A stretch of 21,122 nucleotides of DNA. It comes from Spirochaetaceae bacterium (lineage in GTDB: Bacteria > Spirochaetota > Spirochaetia > Treponematales > Breznakiellaceae). Position numbers and translations under genes: made by a program. Shown here piece after piece: positions 7,625 through 16,273 of the stretch; position 1 is the first letter of the stretch; each line of letters begins with the position of its first letter. The stretch spans positions 1 to 21,122 of the forward strand of contig JAITKD010000217.1 in assembly GCA_031278575.1 (NCBI GenBank), in the 5' to 3' direction. The notes below the pieces were generated by a model. The model was not told where the DNA came from. It saw only the letters and a program-made list of their open reading frames with translations, and ran no database searches.

Positions 7625-7954
7625 ATGATGAAGCGTTTGGTTGTTTTATTCGCCCTGGTTTTTTGTGTCCTTTCGGGTACCGCGGGTTTTGCCCAGGAGA
7701 CGCAGGGCGCCGCCGAGGCGGTATCCGAGGCGGCCCCGGGGAGTACTTCGGTGTGGAAGTATTTTGCCGCGGCCCTGGCGGTGGGGATCTCCTGTATCGC
7801 CGGGGGGATTGCGGTGGGGCAGATTGGATCGGCGGCCATGGGAGCCATGAGCGAAAACCCGGAGCTTTCCGGCAAGGCCCTGCCCTATGCGGGGCTTGCC
7901 GAGGGGATATGTCTCTGGGGCTTCCTGGTGGCCCTCCTGATCATGATATTCTAG
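7625..7954 (+). CDS. atpK: V/A-type ATPase subunit K (c-ring proteolipid)
   Basis: A 109-residue protein. Residues 1-23 look like a cleavable signal peptide ending in GTAGFA. A short linker (24-42) follows, then one helical hairpin: helix 1 about 44-73 with AVGQIGSAAMGA, and helix 2 about 86-109 with GLAEGICLWGF. Glu93 is the ion-binding carboxylate. Gln66 in helix 1 sits where some Na+-binding rings have a ligand. The open frame extends far upstream, but GAGGAG (7615-7620) supports ATG 7625. Its single hairpin differs from the duplicated four-helix K of Enterococcus. It is 6 bases from subunit F. Confidence 0.93.
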   Translation: MMKRLVVLFALVFCVLSGTAGFAQETQGAAEAVSEAAPGSTSVWKYFAAALAVGISCIAGGIAVGQIGSAAMGAMSENPELSGKALPYAGLAEGICLWGFLVALLIMIF

Positions 7955-7960
7955 AAACCG

Positions 7961-8302
7961 GTGGATTATTTTTTTATCGGGGATGAGGAACTGGTAACCG
8001 CTTTCCGGTTTGTGGGTATTGACGGAGCGGCCGTTACCGATGCCGGCCATACCCGGTCGGTTTTTTTAAAGATTACCCAAGGCTGGGATGAAACCGCCGG
8101 AACGGTACTCCCCAATTCCGAAAGCTGCCGGGTTTTGATCATGACCGAAGAAGCCGCGGATTGGCTGGGGGATGAACTTACCCAATGGCAGCTTTCCGGC
8201 CGTTATCCCCTGGTGGTGGAGGTTCCCGGTACCATGGGAAAACTGGAGGGCCGTAAGTCCCTGGTGGATTCCATCCGGGAAGCCATAGGAATACGGGTGT
8301 AG
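7961..8302 (+). CDS. atpF: V/A-type ATPase subunit F
   Basis: A 113-residue protein starting at GTG 7961, right after the subunit K stop codon. The N-terminus (FIGDEELVTAFRFVGIDGA) matches the GD-x-x-x-v-x-g-F-r-l-x-G pattern of ATP-synthase subunit F. The middle (CRVLIMTEEAADWL) and end (YPLVVEVPG, then DSIREAIGI) fit its Rossmann-like fold. Subunit F binds the central rotor shaft together with subunit D and can modulate activity. D itself is not coded in this window. A 6-base gap leads to subunit E. Confidence 0.88.
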   Translation: MDYFFIGDEELVTAFRFVGIDGAAVTDAGHTRSVFLKITQGWDETAGTVLPNSESCRVLIMTEEAADWLGDELTQWQLSGRYPLVVEVPGTMGKLEGRKSLVDSIREAIGIRV

Positions 8303-8308
8303 AGATTT

Positions 8309-8944
8309 ATGGAAGAACTGCGATCAACAGAGATACTGGATCGGGAGATCCTGGAGGACGCCCGGAAAAAAGCCTACCGCGTCCTCAAAACCGCGGACGA
8401 TACGGTAAAAAATGCCGGGGAACTTTGGAAAAAGAAAACCGAAGATGCCCTGGCCGATATAGGCCGGCGGTATACCCGCCGGGAAGAACAGGCCCGGGGG
8501 GAGATCATGGCCCGGCTCCCCCTGGACAAACGGAGGGTTCGCTCCGAAAAAGTGGAATCCTTTTTACAATCCGCTATGAAAGGATACCTGGAGGGTCTGT
8601 CCCGGGAACGGCTCCTCTCCCTTTTGGGAAGGGAACTGGCAAGACGGTTCCGGGAATGTCCTGAACTGGCGGACCTCCGGGAAGGGGGGATTCCGGTTAT
8701 CTACCGGGGGCTTACCCGGGAAGAGGCCCGGGAGATTTTACAACGGGCGTTTCCCCAGGGGGGCTGGGTTTTAAAACCGGCGGAGCCCGGTTTTAGGCTG
8801 CCCGGAACCTTTCCCGCCCTGGTCGCCGACGCTCCGGCAATGCGGATTACCGCCTCCATCGACGGAATGGCCCGGGAATTGCTTGAGGATAAACGGGCGG
8901 AATTGGCGGCGGCCCTTTTTGGGGAGGGGGTCTTGGGTGATTGA
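8309..8944 (+). CDS. atpE: V/A-type ATPase subunit E (peripheral stalk)
   Basis: A 211-residue protein with a long N-terminal charged helix (residues about 5-75, [18 protein letters not shown]) and a mixed alpha/beta C-terminal domain, the usual layout of V/A-ATPase subunit E. It would pair with the small coiled-coil protein coded at 4045 to hold the A/B head against rotation. The ribosome-binding site is weak (AGAG), so coupling to subunit F is likely. Its stop codon (8942-8944) lies inside the start of subunit A, an 8-base overlap. Confidence 0.85.
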   Translation: MEELRSTEILDREILEDARKKAYRVLKTADDTVKNAGELWKKKTEDALADIGRRYTRREEQARGEIMARLPLDKRRVRSEKVESFLQSAMKGYLEGLSRERLLSLLGRELARRFRECPELADLREGGIPVIYRGLTREEAREILQRAFPQGGWVLKPAEPGFRLPGTFPALVADAPAMRITASIDGMARELLEDKRAELAAALFGEGVLGD

Positions 8945-10727
8945 AGGTAGGGTCAGACGAATTTCAGGCCCCATTATCCGCGCCGAGGGGCTCGGCGGGG
9001 CGGGTCTTTTTGACGTGGTGGAGGTCGGGGAAAAACGGATCATCGGGGAGATAGTCCGGCTGGAACAGGACGAAGCGGTGATCCAGGTATACGAAGACGA
9101 GACGGGTCTCAAGATCGGCGCTTCCGCCGTATCCACCGGAAGGCCCCTTTCGGTACTCCTCGGCCCCGGCCTCATCGGTACCATCTACGATGGGATCCAG
9201 CGCCCCCTGGAAGTCCTCTTTAAACAAAACGGGCCCTTTATGGCGTCGGGCAGCCGGGGGGAACCCCTGGATCCGGCCAAATCCTGGACCTTTGTCCCCG
9301 ATCCGGATCTGACGGCCCGGTTGGCCGCGGGCGCCGGGGTGCGGGCCCTTCCGGGGTTGACCCTGGGAACGGTAAAGGAAACGGAAAGCATTACCTGTAA
9401 GATCCTGATCCCCCCCACTGTCCGGGAAGGGCGGCTGACGGAACTCATCCCCCCCGGGGACTATCCCCCGGATACGGTGGTGGCCCGGACCGACTCCGGG
9501 GAGGCCATCCCCCTGGCCCAATGGTGGCCGGTACGGATCCCCCGGCCCAGCGCGGAACGGCTTCCCCCGGACAAACCCCTGATCACCGGGGAACGGGTCA
9601 TCGACGTGTTTTTTCCCCTCTCCAAGGGGGGAACCGCGGCCATCCCCGGGGGCTTCGGAACCGGTAAAACCATGACCCAGCACGCCATCGCCAAATGGTG
9701 CGACGCGGATGTGATCATCTATATCGGCTGCGGGGAACGGGGGAATGAAATGACCGATGTCCTGACGGAATTTCCCTGCCTGACCGATCCCCGTACCGGC
9801 AGGTCCCTCATGGAGCGGACCATCCTCATTGCCAATACCTCCAATATGCCCGTGGCGGCCCGGGAAGTATCGATCTACACCGGAGTTACCCTGGCGGAAT
9901 TTTACCGGGATATGGGGTACCATGTGGCAATCATGGCGGATTCCACCAGCCGCTGGGCCGAGGCCCTCCGGGAGCTTTCGGGCCGCATGGAGGAGATGCC
10001 CGCCGAAGAGGGTTTCCCCGCGTACCTCCCCACGAGGCTCGCGGAATTTTACGAGCGGGCCGGACGGGTTCGCACCCACGGGGGGGCGGAGGGGTCTATC
10101 TCCATCATCGGGGCGGTTTCCCCGCCGGGGGGGGATTTTTCCGAGCCGGTTACCCAGCATACCAAACGGTTCATCCGCTGTTTCTGGGCCCTGGACCGGG
10201 ATTTGGCCAATGCCCGGCATTACCCCGCCATAAGCTGGACGGACAGCTATTCCGAATACGCCGGGGAAGTGGAACCCTGGTGGGAAAAGGTGAACCCCCA
10301 GTGGGCCCCGGTACGCCAGGAAGCCCTGGATCTCCTTAAAAAAGAGCAGCGCCTGGCGGAGATCGTCCGGCTCATCGGTCCCGACGCCCTCCCGGATGAT
10401 CAGCGCCTTATCCTCCTCACCGCGGAACTCCTCAAAAACGGTTTTCTCCAGCAAAATTCCTTTGACGAGGTGGATATGTACTGCGTTCCCGCCAAACAGG
10501 TACGGCTTCTGGAACTCATCATGGAATTCTATCAGCGGTCCCAGGCCTGTATCAAATTGGGGGCGCCTCTGTATAAGATCAACTCCCTCCCCATTCGGGA
10601 GCGGCTTTCCCGGCTCAAAAGCGAGATCAAAAACGATGATCCCGAGGGGCTTTTAAACTTTGAACGGGAAATGCGGGCATCCCTGGAAGAACTGGAACGG
10701 AGTTACCGGAACCGGGATATGCTATGA
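8937..10727 (+). CDS. atpA: V/A-type ATPase catalytic subunit A
   Basis: A 596-residue catalytic ATPase subunit. GTG 8937 is the likely start: the protein then begins [17 protein letters not shown], as in the family, and GGGGAGGGGG (8921-8930) supplies the ribosome-binding site. The family-specific non-homologous insertion follows at about 110-190. The P-loop GGFGTGKT is at residues 238-245 (Lys244, Thr245); the second glycine replaces a proline often seen in archaeal and enterococcal A subunits. [15 protein letters not shown], with the catalytic glutamate, and [14 protein letters not shown] come next. It is 37 bases from subunit B. A G8 run lies at 10127-10134. Confidence 0.97.
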   Translation: MIEGRVRRISGPIIRAEGLGGAGLFDVVEVGEKRIIGEIVRLEQDEAVIQVYEDETGLKIGASAVSTGRPLSVLLGPGLIGTIYDGIQRPLEVLFKQNGPFMASGSRGEPLDPAKSWTFVPDPDLTARLAAGAGVRALPGLTLGTVKETESITCKILIPPTVREGRLTELIPPGDYPPDTVVARTDSGEAIPLAQWWPVRIPRPSAERLPPDKPLITGERVIDVFFPLSKGGTAAIPGGFGTGKTMTQHAIAKWCDADVIIYIGCGERGNEMTDVLTEFPCLTDPRTGRSLMERTILIANTSNMPVAAREVSIYTGVTLAEFYRDMGYHVAIMADSTSRWAEALRELSGRMEEMPAEEGFPAYLPTRLAEFYERAGRVRTHGGAEGSISIIGAVSPPGGDFSEPVTQHTKRFIRCFWALDRDLANARHYPAISWTDSYSEYAGEVEPWWEKVNPQWAPVRQEALDLLKKEQRLAEIVRLIGPDALPDDQRLILLTAELLKNGFLQQNSFDEVDMYCVPAKQVRLLELIMEFYQRSQACIKLGAPLYKINSLPIRERLSRLKSEIKNDDPEGLLNFEREMRASLEELERSYRNRDML

Positions 10728-10764
10728 TCGGTACTTTTAAGCGAATTACCCGCGGAGGTTTTGT

Positions 10765-12165
10765 ATGAGGGGTATAGAGTACCGGGGGCTTTCCCGGATT
10801 GAAGGCCCGGTGGTGATCACCCGCCGGGGCCGGAACGTGGGGTTCAACGAGGTGGTGGCGGTTTACGGCCGGGATGAGGAGAAACGCCTGGGCCGGGTGG
10901 TGGATATGAGCGAAGACTGGACCGCCATTCAACTTTTCGGAAACAATACGGGACTGTCCGCCGACGACAGCCGGGTGGAATTTCTGGGAAAACCCATGGA
11001 ACTCCGGGTGGGTACCGGTCTCTTGGGCCGGGTTTTTAACGGCCTCGGAGAACCCGTCGACGGTTACGGGAATATTTTTTCTTCCCTAACCCAGGACGTA
11101 AACGGCCTTCCTATCAACCCCTATGCCCGGACCTATCCCCGGGACTTTATCCAGACCGGGATCTCCGCCATCGACGGGATGAACACCCTCATCCGGGGGC
11201 AAAAGCTGCCGATCTTCTCCGGGAACGGCCTTCCCCACAACAAACTTGCCGCCCAGATAGTCCGGCAGGCAAAGATCCTGGGCGCCGGGGAATCTTTTGT
11301 GGTGGTTTTTTGCGCCATGGGGGTAAAATACGATGTGGCCCGGTTCTTTCTGGACGATTTTGAACGGACCGGGGTTCTGGCTAACGTGGTGGTGTTTCTT
11401 TCCCTGGCGGACGCCCCCTCCCTGGAACGGCTGGTGGCCCCCCGGTGCGCCCTGACCGCCGCGGAATACCTGGCCTACGAAAAAAATATGCACGTCCTCG
11501 TGGTGATGACCGACATGACCAATTACTGTGAGGCGCTCCGGGAGGTTTCGTCCATCCGGGGGGAGGTCCCCAGCCGCAAGGGTTATCCCGGTTACCTTTA
11601 TTCCGATCTGGCGAGCCTCTACGAGCGGGCGGGGAAGATCCAAGGTTCCGCCGGGTCCATTACCCAGATACCGATCCTCACCATGCCCAACGACGACATC
11701 AGCCACCCCATCCCGGATCTGTCGGGGTATATCACCGAGGGGCAGATCGTCCTGGACCGGGAACTTACCCAGCGGGGGATCTATCCCCCGGTAGCGGGGC
11801 TCCCCAGCCTTTCCCGGCTTATGAAGGACGGCATAGGCCCCGGAATGACCCGGGAGGATCACAAGGATGTGGCCAGTCAGCTTTTCGCCGCCTATTCCAA
11901 GGTTAAATCCATCCGGAATTTAGCCTCCATCATTGGGGAGGAGGAGCTTTCCGAAGGGGATAAACAGTACCTCAAATTCGGTGAAAAACTGGAACAGATT
12001 TTTCTTTCCCAAGGGGAATTTGAAGACCGCGGCATCGAACGCACCCTGGATCTGGGCTGGAAGGTCCTCACGGAAATTCCCCGGGAGGAACTGTTACGGA
12101 TCAAGCGGGAATATATTGAAAAATACCTGTTACCCGCCCAGGCCGGGGGGACGGAAAAAAAATAG
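10765..12165 (+). CDS. atpB: V/A-type ATPase regulatory subunit B
   Basis: A 466-residue non-catalytic subunit that alternates with A in the head. The N-terminal beta-barrel carries RIEGPVVI and [16 protein letters not shown]. In place of a P-loop it has [14 protein letters not shown], the normal degenerate form for B subunits. The stretches [23 protein letters not shown] and [18 protein letters not shown] are classic. ATG 10765 follows GGAGG (10754-10758). Subunit D would be expected after it in many operons, but the next gene is fumarase, 111 bases on. Confidence 0.97.
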   Translation: MRGIEYRGLSRIEGPVVITRRGRNVGFNEVVAVYGRDEEKRLGRVVDMSEDWTAIQLFGNNTGLSADDSRVEFLGKPMELRVGTGLLGRVFNGLGEPVDGYGNIFSSLTQDVNGLPINPYARTYPRDFIQTGISAIDGMNTLIRGQKLPIFSGNGLPHNKLAAQIVRQAKILGAGESFVVVFCAMGVKYDVARFFLDDFERTGVLANVVVFLSLADAPSLERLVAPRCALTAAEYLAYEKNMHVLVVMTDMTNYCEALREVSSIRGEVPSRKGYPGYLYSDLASLYERAGKIQGSAGSITQIPILTMPNDDISHPIPDLSGYITEGQIVLDRELTQRGIYPPVAGLPSLSRLMKDGIGPGMTREDHKDVASQLFAAYSKVKSIRNLASIIGEEELSEGDKQYLKFGEKLEQIFLSQGEFEDRGIERTLDLGWKVLTEIPREELLRIKREYIEKYLLPAQAGGTEKK

Positions 12166-12276
12166 GGCCAAGGGGATTGGTTATGGAAAAGGGGGAAGTT
12201 CCGCGTGACGCCGGCCCGTTTTTTCGTAAATCCCATGGACCATCGAATTATGAACAGGAGCAGGCGGTAAATTAAA

Positions 12277-13965
12277 ATGGGAACGAGCGGCCGGCAGGAT
12301 TTATGGGCCCTTATTGCGGACGCCTTTAGAAAAACTCAGTTTAAACTTCCGCAAGCCCCCGGGGAAAAGCCGGTCCTTAGCGGAGGACGGCTCTTTATCC
12401 CCCCGGCGCTGCTCCGGCGGGCCGCGGAGGAAGCCTTTAGTTCCCTGGCCTTTTATTTCCGGGAAAGCCACCTGGAGCTTCTCGCGGGACCCCTGTCCGA
12501 CCCGGAGCTTTCCCCCAACGACCGGTGGGTGCTCTCCTCCCTCCTGGAAAACGCCCTCATCGCCGCCCGGGGGGAATTGGCCCTCTGTCAGGATACGGGG
12601 ACCGCGGTGATCTACGGGTGGAAGGACGAGGGCGTCTATACCGGCGGGGATGACGGAGCGGAATTGGAGGCGGGAACCGCCCGGGCTTATGAAAAAAACC
12701 ACCTCCGTTTTTCCCAGATCGCCCCCTCCTCTTTTTTTGAGGAATATCAGACCGGGAACAACCTCCCCGCCCAGATCCGGCTCGAAGCCCTTCCCGGTGA
12801 AGGCCCAAACCCCCGTTATTGTTTCCTCTTTGCGGCCAAGGGAGGGGGTTCCTCCAATAAAACCGCCTATTTTTCCAAAACCAAGGCCCTGTTGGAAGAA
12901 AACGCCTTTGACGCCTTTTTAGCGGAAAAGATCCCCGCCCTGGGGACCGCCGCCTGCCCTCCCTATCGGCTTGCCGTGGTGGTGGGAGGAACCAGTCCCG
13001 AAGTCAACTTGGAGGTCCTCAAGCTCGCCACCACCGAAATCCTGGACGGGGCTCCCTTTTTTGCCTCCCCCGGCGGATCCGCCGGGCAAAACCGGGGGTG
13101 GATTTTCCGGGACCCCTATTGGGAAAACCGGGTCATGGAGATCGGCAGGAAAAGCGGCCTGGGAGCCCAGTTTGGGGGAACCTCCCTCCTCCTGGATGCC
13201 CGGGTCCTCCGCCTGACCCGGCACGCCGCCTCCTGTCCCGTTTCCATCGGGGTATCCTGTAACGCCCACCGGAACCTCCTGGCCTATATCGACGGCGAGG
13301 GTCTCCACCTGGAAAAACTCGCCGAAGCCCCCGGCGAATTTTTTGCCCGGCGGGGTATCCCGGTTTCAGCGGCCGGACCCGGCCTTGGCGGCGGAAGTAC
13401 GGAGGAAGACATCCCCCGGATAGGTTTAGACCGGCCCCTGGGGGAGATCCGCGCCGCCTTGTCCCGGCTGCGGGCGGGAGACCGGGTCCTCCTTTCGGGG
13501 AAACTCCTGGTTGCCCGGGACGCGGCCCACCTCCGGTGGCACACCCTGATAACCCGGGGCCGAGAGCTCCCGGAGTATCTTTTTAAGTACCCTATCTACT
13601 ATGCGGGTCCCGCGGCAACCCCGCCGGGCAAGGTGATAGGAAGCCTGGGGCCCACCACGGCCCAGCGGATGGATCCCTATGGGGAGGAATTCATGTCCCG
13701 GGGGGCTTCCCTGGTTACCCTGGCCAAGGGGAACCGGAGCCCCCAATGGAGGGGGGCCTGTAAAAAATACGGGGGCTTTTATCTGGGCGCCATCGGGGGA
13801 GCCGCCGCCCTCTCCGCGGAACGGCACATCATTTCCGGGGAAATTATCGATTACCCGGAATTGGGGATGGAGGCGGTACGGCTTATTGAGGTCCGGGATC
13901 TCCCCGCCTTTATCCTGATCGATGATAAGGGGGAAGGGCTTTACCCGGATACAACCGGGGGGTAA
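12277..13965 (+). CDS. fumA: Class I (iron-sulfur) fumarate hydratase, fused alpha-beta form
   Basis: A 562-residue enzyme that interconverts fumarate and malate with a [4Fe-4S] cluster. The three likely cluster ligands are Cys104 (in CQDTGTAVIYG), Cys227 (AACPPYRLAVVVGGTS) and Cys320 (HAASCPVSIGVSC), in positions like those of E. coli FumA. The beta domain carries GPTTAQRMDPYGEEF and LVTLAKGNRS. Both halves are in one chain, unlike the split forms of many anaerobes. ATG 12277 has AGGAG at 12256-12260, rather far away. It follows subunit B by 111 bases with no clear terminator between them, so co-transcription is possible. Confidence 0.95.
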   Translation: MGTSGRQDLWALIADAFRKTQFKLPQAPGEKPVLSGGRLFIPPALLRRAAEEAFSSLAFYFRESHLELLAGPLSDPELSPNDRWVLSSLLENALIAARGELALCQDTGTAVIYGWKDEGVYTGGDDGAELEAGTARAYEKNHLRFSQIAPSSFFEEYQTGNNLPAQIRLEALPGEGPNPRYCFLFAAKGGGSSNKTAYFSKTKALLEENAFDAFLAEKIPALGTAACPPYRLAVVVGGTSPEVNLEVLKLATTEILDGAPFFASPGGSAGQNRGWIFRDPYWENRVMEIGRKSGLGAQFGGTSLLLDARVLRLTRHAASCPVSIGVSCNAHRNLLAYIDGEGLHLEKLAEAPGEFFARRGIPVSAAGPGLGGGSTEEDIPRIGLDRPLGEIRAALSRLRAGDRVLLSGKLLVARDAAHLRWHTLITRGRELPEYLFKYPIYYAGPAATPPGKVIGSLGPTTAQRMDPYGEEFMSRGASLVTLAKGNRSPQWRGACKKYGGFYLGAIGGAAALSAERHIISGEIIDYPELGMEAVRLIEVRDLPAFILIDDKGEGLYPDTTGG

Positions 13966-14017
13966 AAAATCCACGGAGCTTGCGCTAAAGGCGCCCCGCC
14001 ATTCAGGTTTTACCGGT

Positions 14018-14152
14018 TTTAGGACCGGCCTTTCCCCTGAGCGTTTTCGGTTTGGGGTGGAAAAGGAGGTTGCTGCGGAACTCAGGGCGGATTGGCGCCG
14101 CTTATCCGGGGGCGGGGAGACGCGGAAATATGAGAGAAAAAGCGGGTTGGAT
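14018..14152 (+). repeat. 135-bp dispersed repeat, copy B
   Basis: This aligns gap-free with the reverse complement of 288-422, about 81% identical by hand count. The two copies are inverted and enclose about 13.6 kb with the ATPase operon. Read on the plus strand it encodes GRIGAAYPGAG within an open frame that starts upstream, matching the peptide of copy A; at several differing leucine and glycine codons the change is silent. Confidence 0.8.
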
Positions 14153-14214
14153 GAGCCTGTACAATAGTTTGTGTAAATACCAAAAACAAGGTAGAAATAC
14201 CAAAGGGGTAACAC

Positions 14215-14403
14215 ATGATTATGGCAAAGGCGCGAAAGAAGCATGAACGGGACCAGTGGGAACTGGATGCCCTGAAAACGATTTTGGATTCTGCGGGGAC
14301 GGGGAAACCGCCTTTTCGGCCAGGGCGGTATTGGCAAATTGGAAGGTATACTCCAGGGCCTCCGCGGATCCCCGGCCCGGCTAATCCCGATACCGGAACC
14401 TAA
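14215..14403 (+). CDS. Small hypothetical ORF, possibly a gene remnant
   Basis: A 62-codon frame with an AAAGGGG motif (14202-14208) six bases before ATG 14215. The first 30 residues (MAKARKKHERDQWELDALKT after the first two) are charged and look protein-like. The rest is Pro/Gly/Arg-rich and looks less natural, and other frames also stay open past 14300, which suggests a frameshifted remnant. I do not recognise it. It lies just downstream of repeat copy B. Confidence 0.25.
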   Translation: MIMAKARKKHERDQWELDALKTILDSAGTGKPPFRPGRYWQIGRYTPGPPRIPGPANPDTGT

Positions 14404-14500
14404 ATTCAGGGGTTTCACGATAACGGGGTAGGGGAGGGCCCTTCAATTTCCGCGGGGACCCCTCCGGGCCTTTAAAAGCGGGGATAGTCGGGACGCGCTG

Positions 14501-14526
14501 AAAAACCGGCCGGGTTCTGAACCGGC
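14501..14526 (-). terminator. Intrinsic terminator of the transketolase/DeoR operon
   Basis: On the minus strand, directly after the DeoR stop codon, a GC-rich stem (GCCGG paired with CCGGC, one bulged base) is followed by CGGTTTTT. It begins with the element GAACCGGCT in reverse complement, also seen at 635-642 and, in the other orientation, at 7477-7485. Confidence 0.65.
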
Positions 14527-15288
14527 TCAGCATACGATAACGTTGATACCCAGTTCTTCGAGGCTTTTGCTATAGTCCGGCGTAATCTTGTCGTCGGTGA
14601 TAAGGTAATTGATCTTTTTCTGACAGTTCAGGGACGCGAAATAGATCTTTTCAAGTTTACTGGAATCCGCCAAAAGAAAAATCGTATGGGCCGAATTGAT
14701 CATGGCCTGTTTGAGGGGAATATCCGAAGTCCCCGGATAGGTAAGCCCCGCGGCGAGGGAAAACCCTCCGGTGGCCAGAAAGAGCTTTTCCACATAGATA
14801 TCCTTAAATATGGCCGACGCTTTTTCACCGGTTACCGAAAGGGTAGGAACCTTGAGTTCCCCGCCGGTAAGCAAAATATGGTTTGTAGGCTCCGCGCCGA
14901 GAATAAGGGTGATGTTGATGGCGGAGGTGATTATATTGAGGTCCTTCCGATCGGTGATGTTTTTGGCCAGTTCCGTCAGGGTTGATCCCGAATCCAGGAT
15001 GATATTGTCCCCGGATTTAATAAATTCCGCGGCCCTGGCGCCTATCCGGCGCTTTTCTTCCATGTGTTCCGTATGTTCCAGGGTGAGTTTGCCGGTAAAT
15101 GAGGAAAAATCGGCGATAAAAGCGCCCCCGTGCTGACGGGTGATGGAATGGTTTTTTTCAAGGGCTTCCAGATCCTGACGAATCGTCGGCTCCGACACCT
15201 GAAAGAGGACGCTTAATTCCTGTACCCGGCAGCTACCGTTTTCGCGGAGCAATTCCAGTATTTTTTCCCGCCGCTGTTCTTGAAACAT
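14527..15288 (-). CDS. DeoR-family transcriptional regulator of the transketolase operon
   Basis: A 253-residue repressor. The N-terminal helix-turn-helix (residues about 5-55, VQELSVLFQVSEPTIRQDLEALE, then TRQHGGA) is typical. The C-terminal sensor domain has NIILDSGSTLTELAKN, NIITSAINI, LLTGGEL, EKLFLATGGFS and FLLADSSKL. I start it at ATG 15288, where the sequence begins MFQEQRREKILELL like other family members; a TTG start at 15333 would overlap the preceding gene. It is the last gene of a three-gene operon with split transketolase, so it most likely controls that operon and the divergent genes, sensing a phosphosugar. Its relation to the first DeoR protein (669-1436) is only at family level. 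Confidence 0.9.
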   Translation of the reverse strand: MFQEQRREKILELLRENGSCRVQELSVLFQVSEPTIRQDLEALEKNHSITRQHGGAFIADFSSFTGKLTLEHTEHMEEKRRIGARAAEFIKSGDNIILDSGSTLTELAKNITDRKDLNIITSAINITLILGAEPTNHILLTGGELKVPTLSVTGEKASAIFKDIYVEKLFLATGGFSLAAGLTYPGTSDIPLKQAMINSAHTIFLLADSSKLEKIYFASLNCQKKINYLITDDKITPDYSKSLEELGINVIVC

Positions 15289-15310
15289 ATAGTTCTCGAT
15301 GAATACTATC

Positions 15311-16273
15311 TTATTTTTGGATAATTTTTTCAAGACATTGGTTTTTCATAAATTCCCGTATTTCTCCGGCGATTCCCCTCCCGTCCAGCCCAAAACAGGT
15401 CTTGTTGAAAGAAGCCGGGGCGTTTAGGGTAAAATTTCCTTCGGGAACGCCCAGGCGTTTGAGCCGCGCCCCCAGGCCCTCTTCCGCGATGAGTTCCGCG
15501 GCTATGCTGCCCGCGCCTCCGTGGGTGGAATGTTGTTCCAGGGTGAGGACCTTACCGGTTTTCCTGATGGAGTTTGCCAGGGCGGCCGTATCCAGGGGCC
15601 GTATGGACGTGAGGGCGAAAATGTCCATGGTAAAGCGGCCGCTGAGTATTGCCGCGGCTTCCAGGGCATCGTGAACCGCGGTTCCTAGGCAGATAACGGT
15701 GAGATCCTGCCCTTGCGCCGCCTGAACCGGTTTTCCCGGTGTCCAGTGAACCTCTTCGCCGGTGATGTCCGGAAAACTCCCTGAATTGAGGCTCATGTAG
15801 AAGGGGCCGTCCGCGGCGGCGGCGTATCGGGTCATTTCCGCACATTCCCGGCCGTCGCAGGGCGCGAATATAGTGAAAGCCGGACAGCCCCGGATGACGC
15901 CGATATCGTTCACCTCGTGGTGGGTTATTCCGTCAAGGCCGTAGCTGAAACCGGCGTGCATACCGTTCAGCTTGACGTTGGAATGGGAATAGCCCACGTC
16001 CACCTTGATCTGTTCGGCGGAACGGCTGATGAGGAAGGCCGCCGCGTTACCCGTAAAGGGGATGAAGCCCATGTTGGCAAGACCGGCGGCCACGCCGGCA
16101 AGATTCTGCTCGGCGATGCCCACGTTTACCACCGATTCGGGGAAACGGGCGAGAAAGGGTGTTACCTTGCTGGTGCTTACCGAATCGCTCACGAGGTAGA
16201 TGATGGGAAGTCCCTCATCCCGTAATTGTATGAGGGTTTCGATCTGTTTTTCCCGGAGGTCTGTTTTGTTCAT
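15311..16273 (-). CDS. tkt: Transketolase, C-terminal half
   Basis: A 320-residue protein with the pyrimidine-binding and C-terminal domains of a split transketolase. NVGIAEQNLAGVAAGLA carries the glutamate that activates thiamine diphosphate. FTGNAAAFLISRSAEQIKVD, HHEVNDIGVIRGCP and the C-terminal TSIRPLDTAAL and HSTHGGAGS stretches follow the family. It overlaps the N-terminal half gene by 4 bases (ATGA at 16270-16273), so the two are made together and act as one enzyme. Transketolase moves two-carbon units between pentose and other sugar phosphates. Some split members are dedicated to unusual substrates, so the exact substrate stays open. Confidence 0.93.
   Translation of the reverse strand: MNKTDLREKQIETLIQLRDEGLPIIYLVSDSVSTSKVTPFLARFPESVVNVGIAEQNLAGVAAGLANMGFIPFTGNAAAFLISRSAEQIKVDVGYSHSNVKLNGMHAGFSYGLDGITHHEVNDIGVIRGCPAFTIFAPCDGRECAEMTRYAAAADGPFYMSLNSGSFPDITGEEVHWTPGKPVQAAQGQDLTVICLGTAVHDALEAAAILSGRFTMDIFALTSIRPLDTAALANSIRKTGKVLTLEQHSTHGGAGSIAAELIAEEGLGARLKRLGVPEGNFTLNAPASFNKTCFGLDGRGIAGEIREFMKNQCLEKIIQK

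Larger units (their letters stand above)
13966..14526. other. Intergenic region between fumarase and the minus-strand operon
   Basis: This 561-base gap separates two gene runs that point towards each other. It holds the second copy of the 135-bp repeat (14018-14152), one small uncertain ORF (14215-14403), a G/C-rich stretch with imperfect inverted repeats around 14430-14470, and a terminator for the minus-strand operon (14501-14526). I do not find a clear terminator for the fumarase transcript. Confidence 0.6.

Noticed and set aside
8964..10454. 496-codon minus-strand open frame opposite atpA
   Set aside because: A shadow of the GC-rich codon pattern of atpA; the translation is Gly/Pro/His-rich with no domain, while the plus strand has a full catalytic subunit.
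12205..12270. A 21-codon frame after atpB starting with GTG whose first residues (VTPAR) faintly recall the start of V-ATPase subunit D
   Set aside because: Only about four residues agree, the frame ends after 21 codons and no D-like helices follow; too short to call a remnant.
13426..14418. 330-codon minus-strand frame covering the fumarase end and the intergenic region
   Set aside because: Mostly antisense to fumarase and to the repeat, with low-complexity translation; no start signal.
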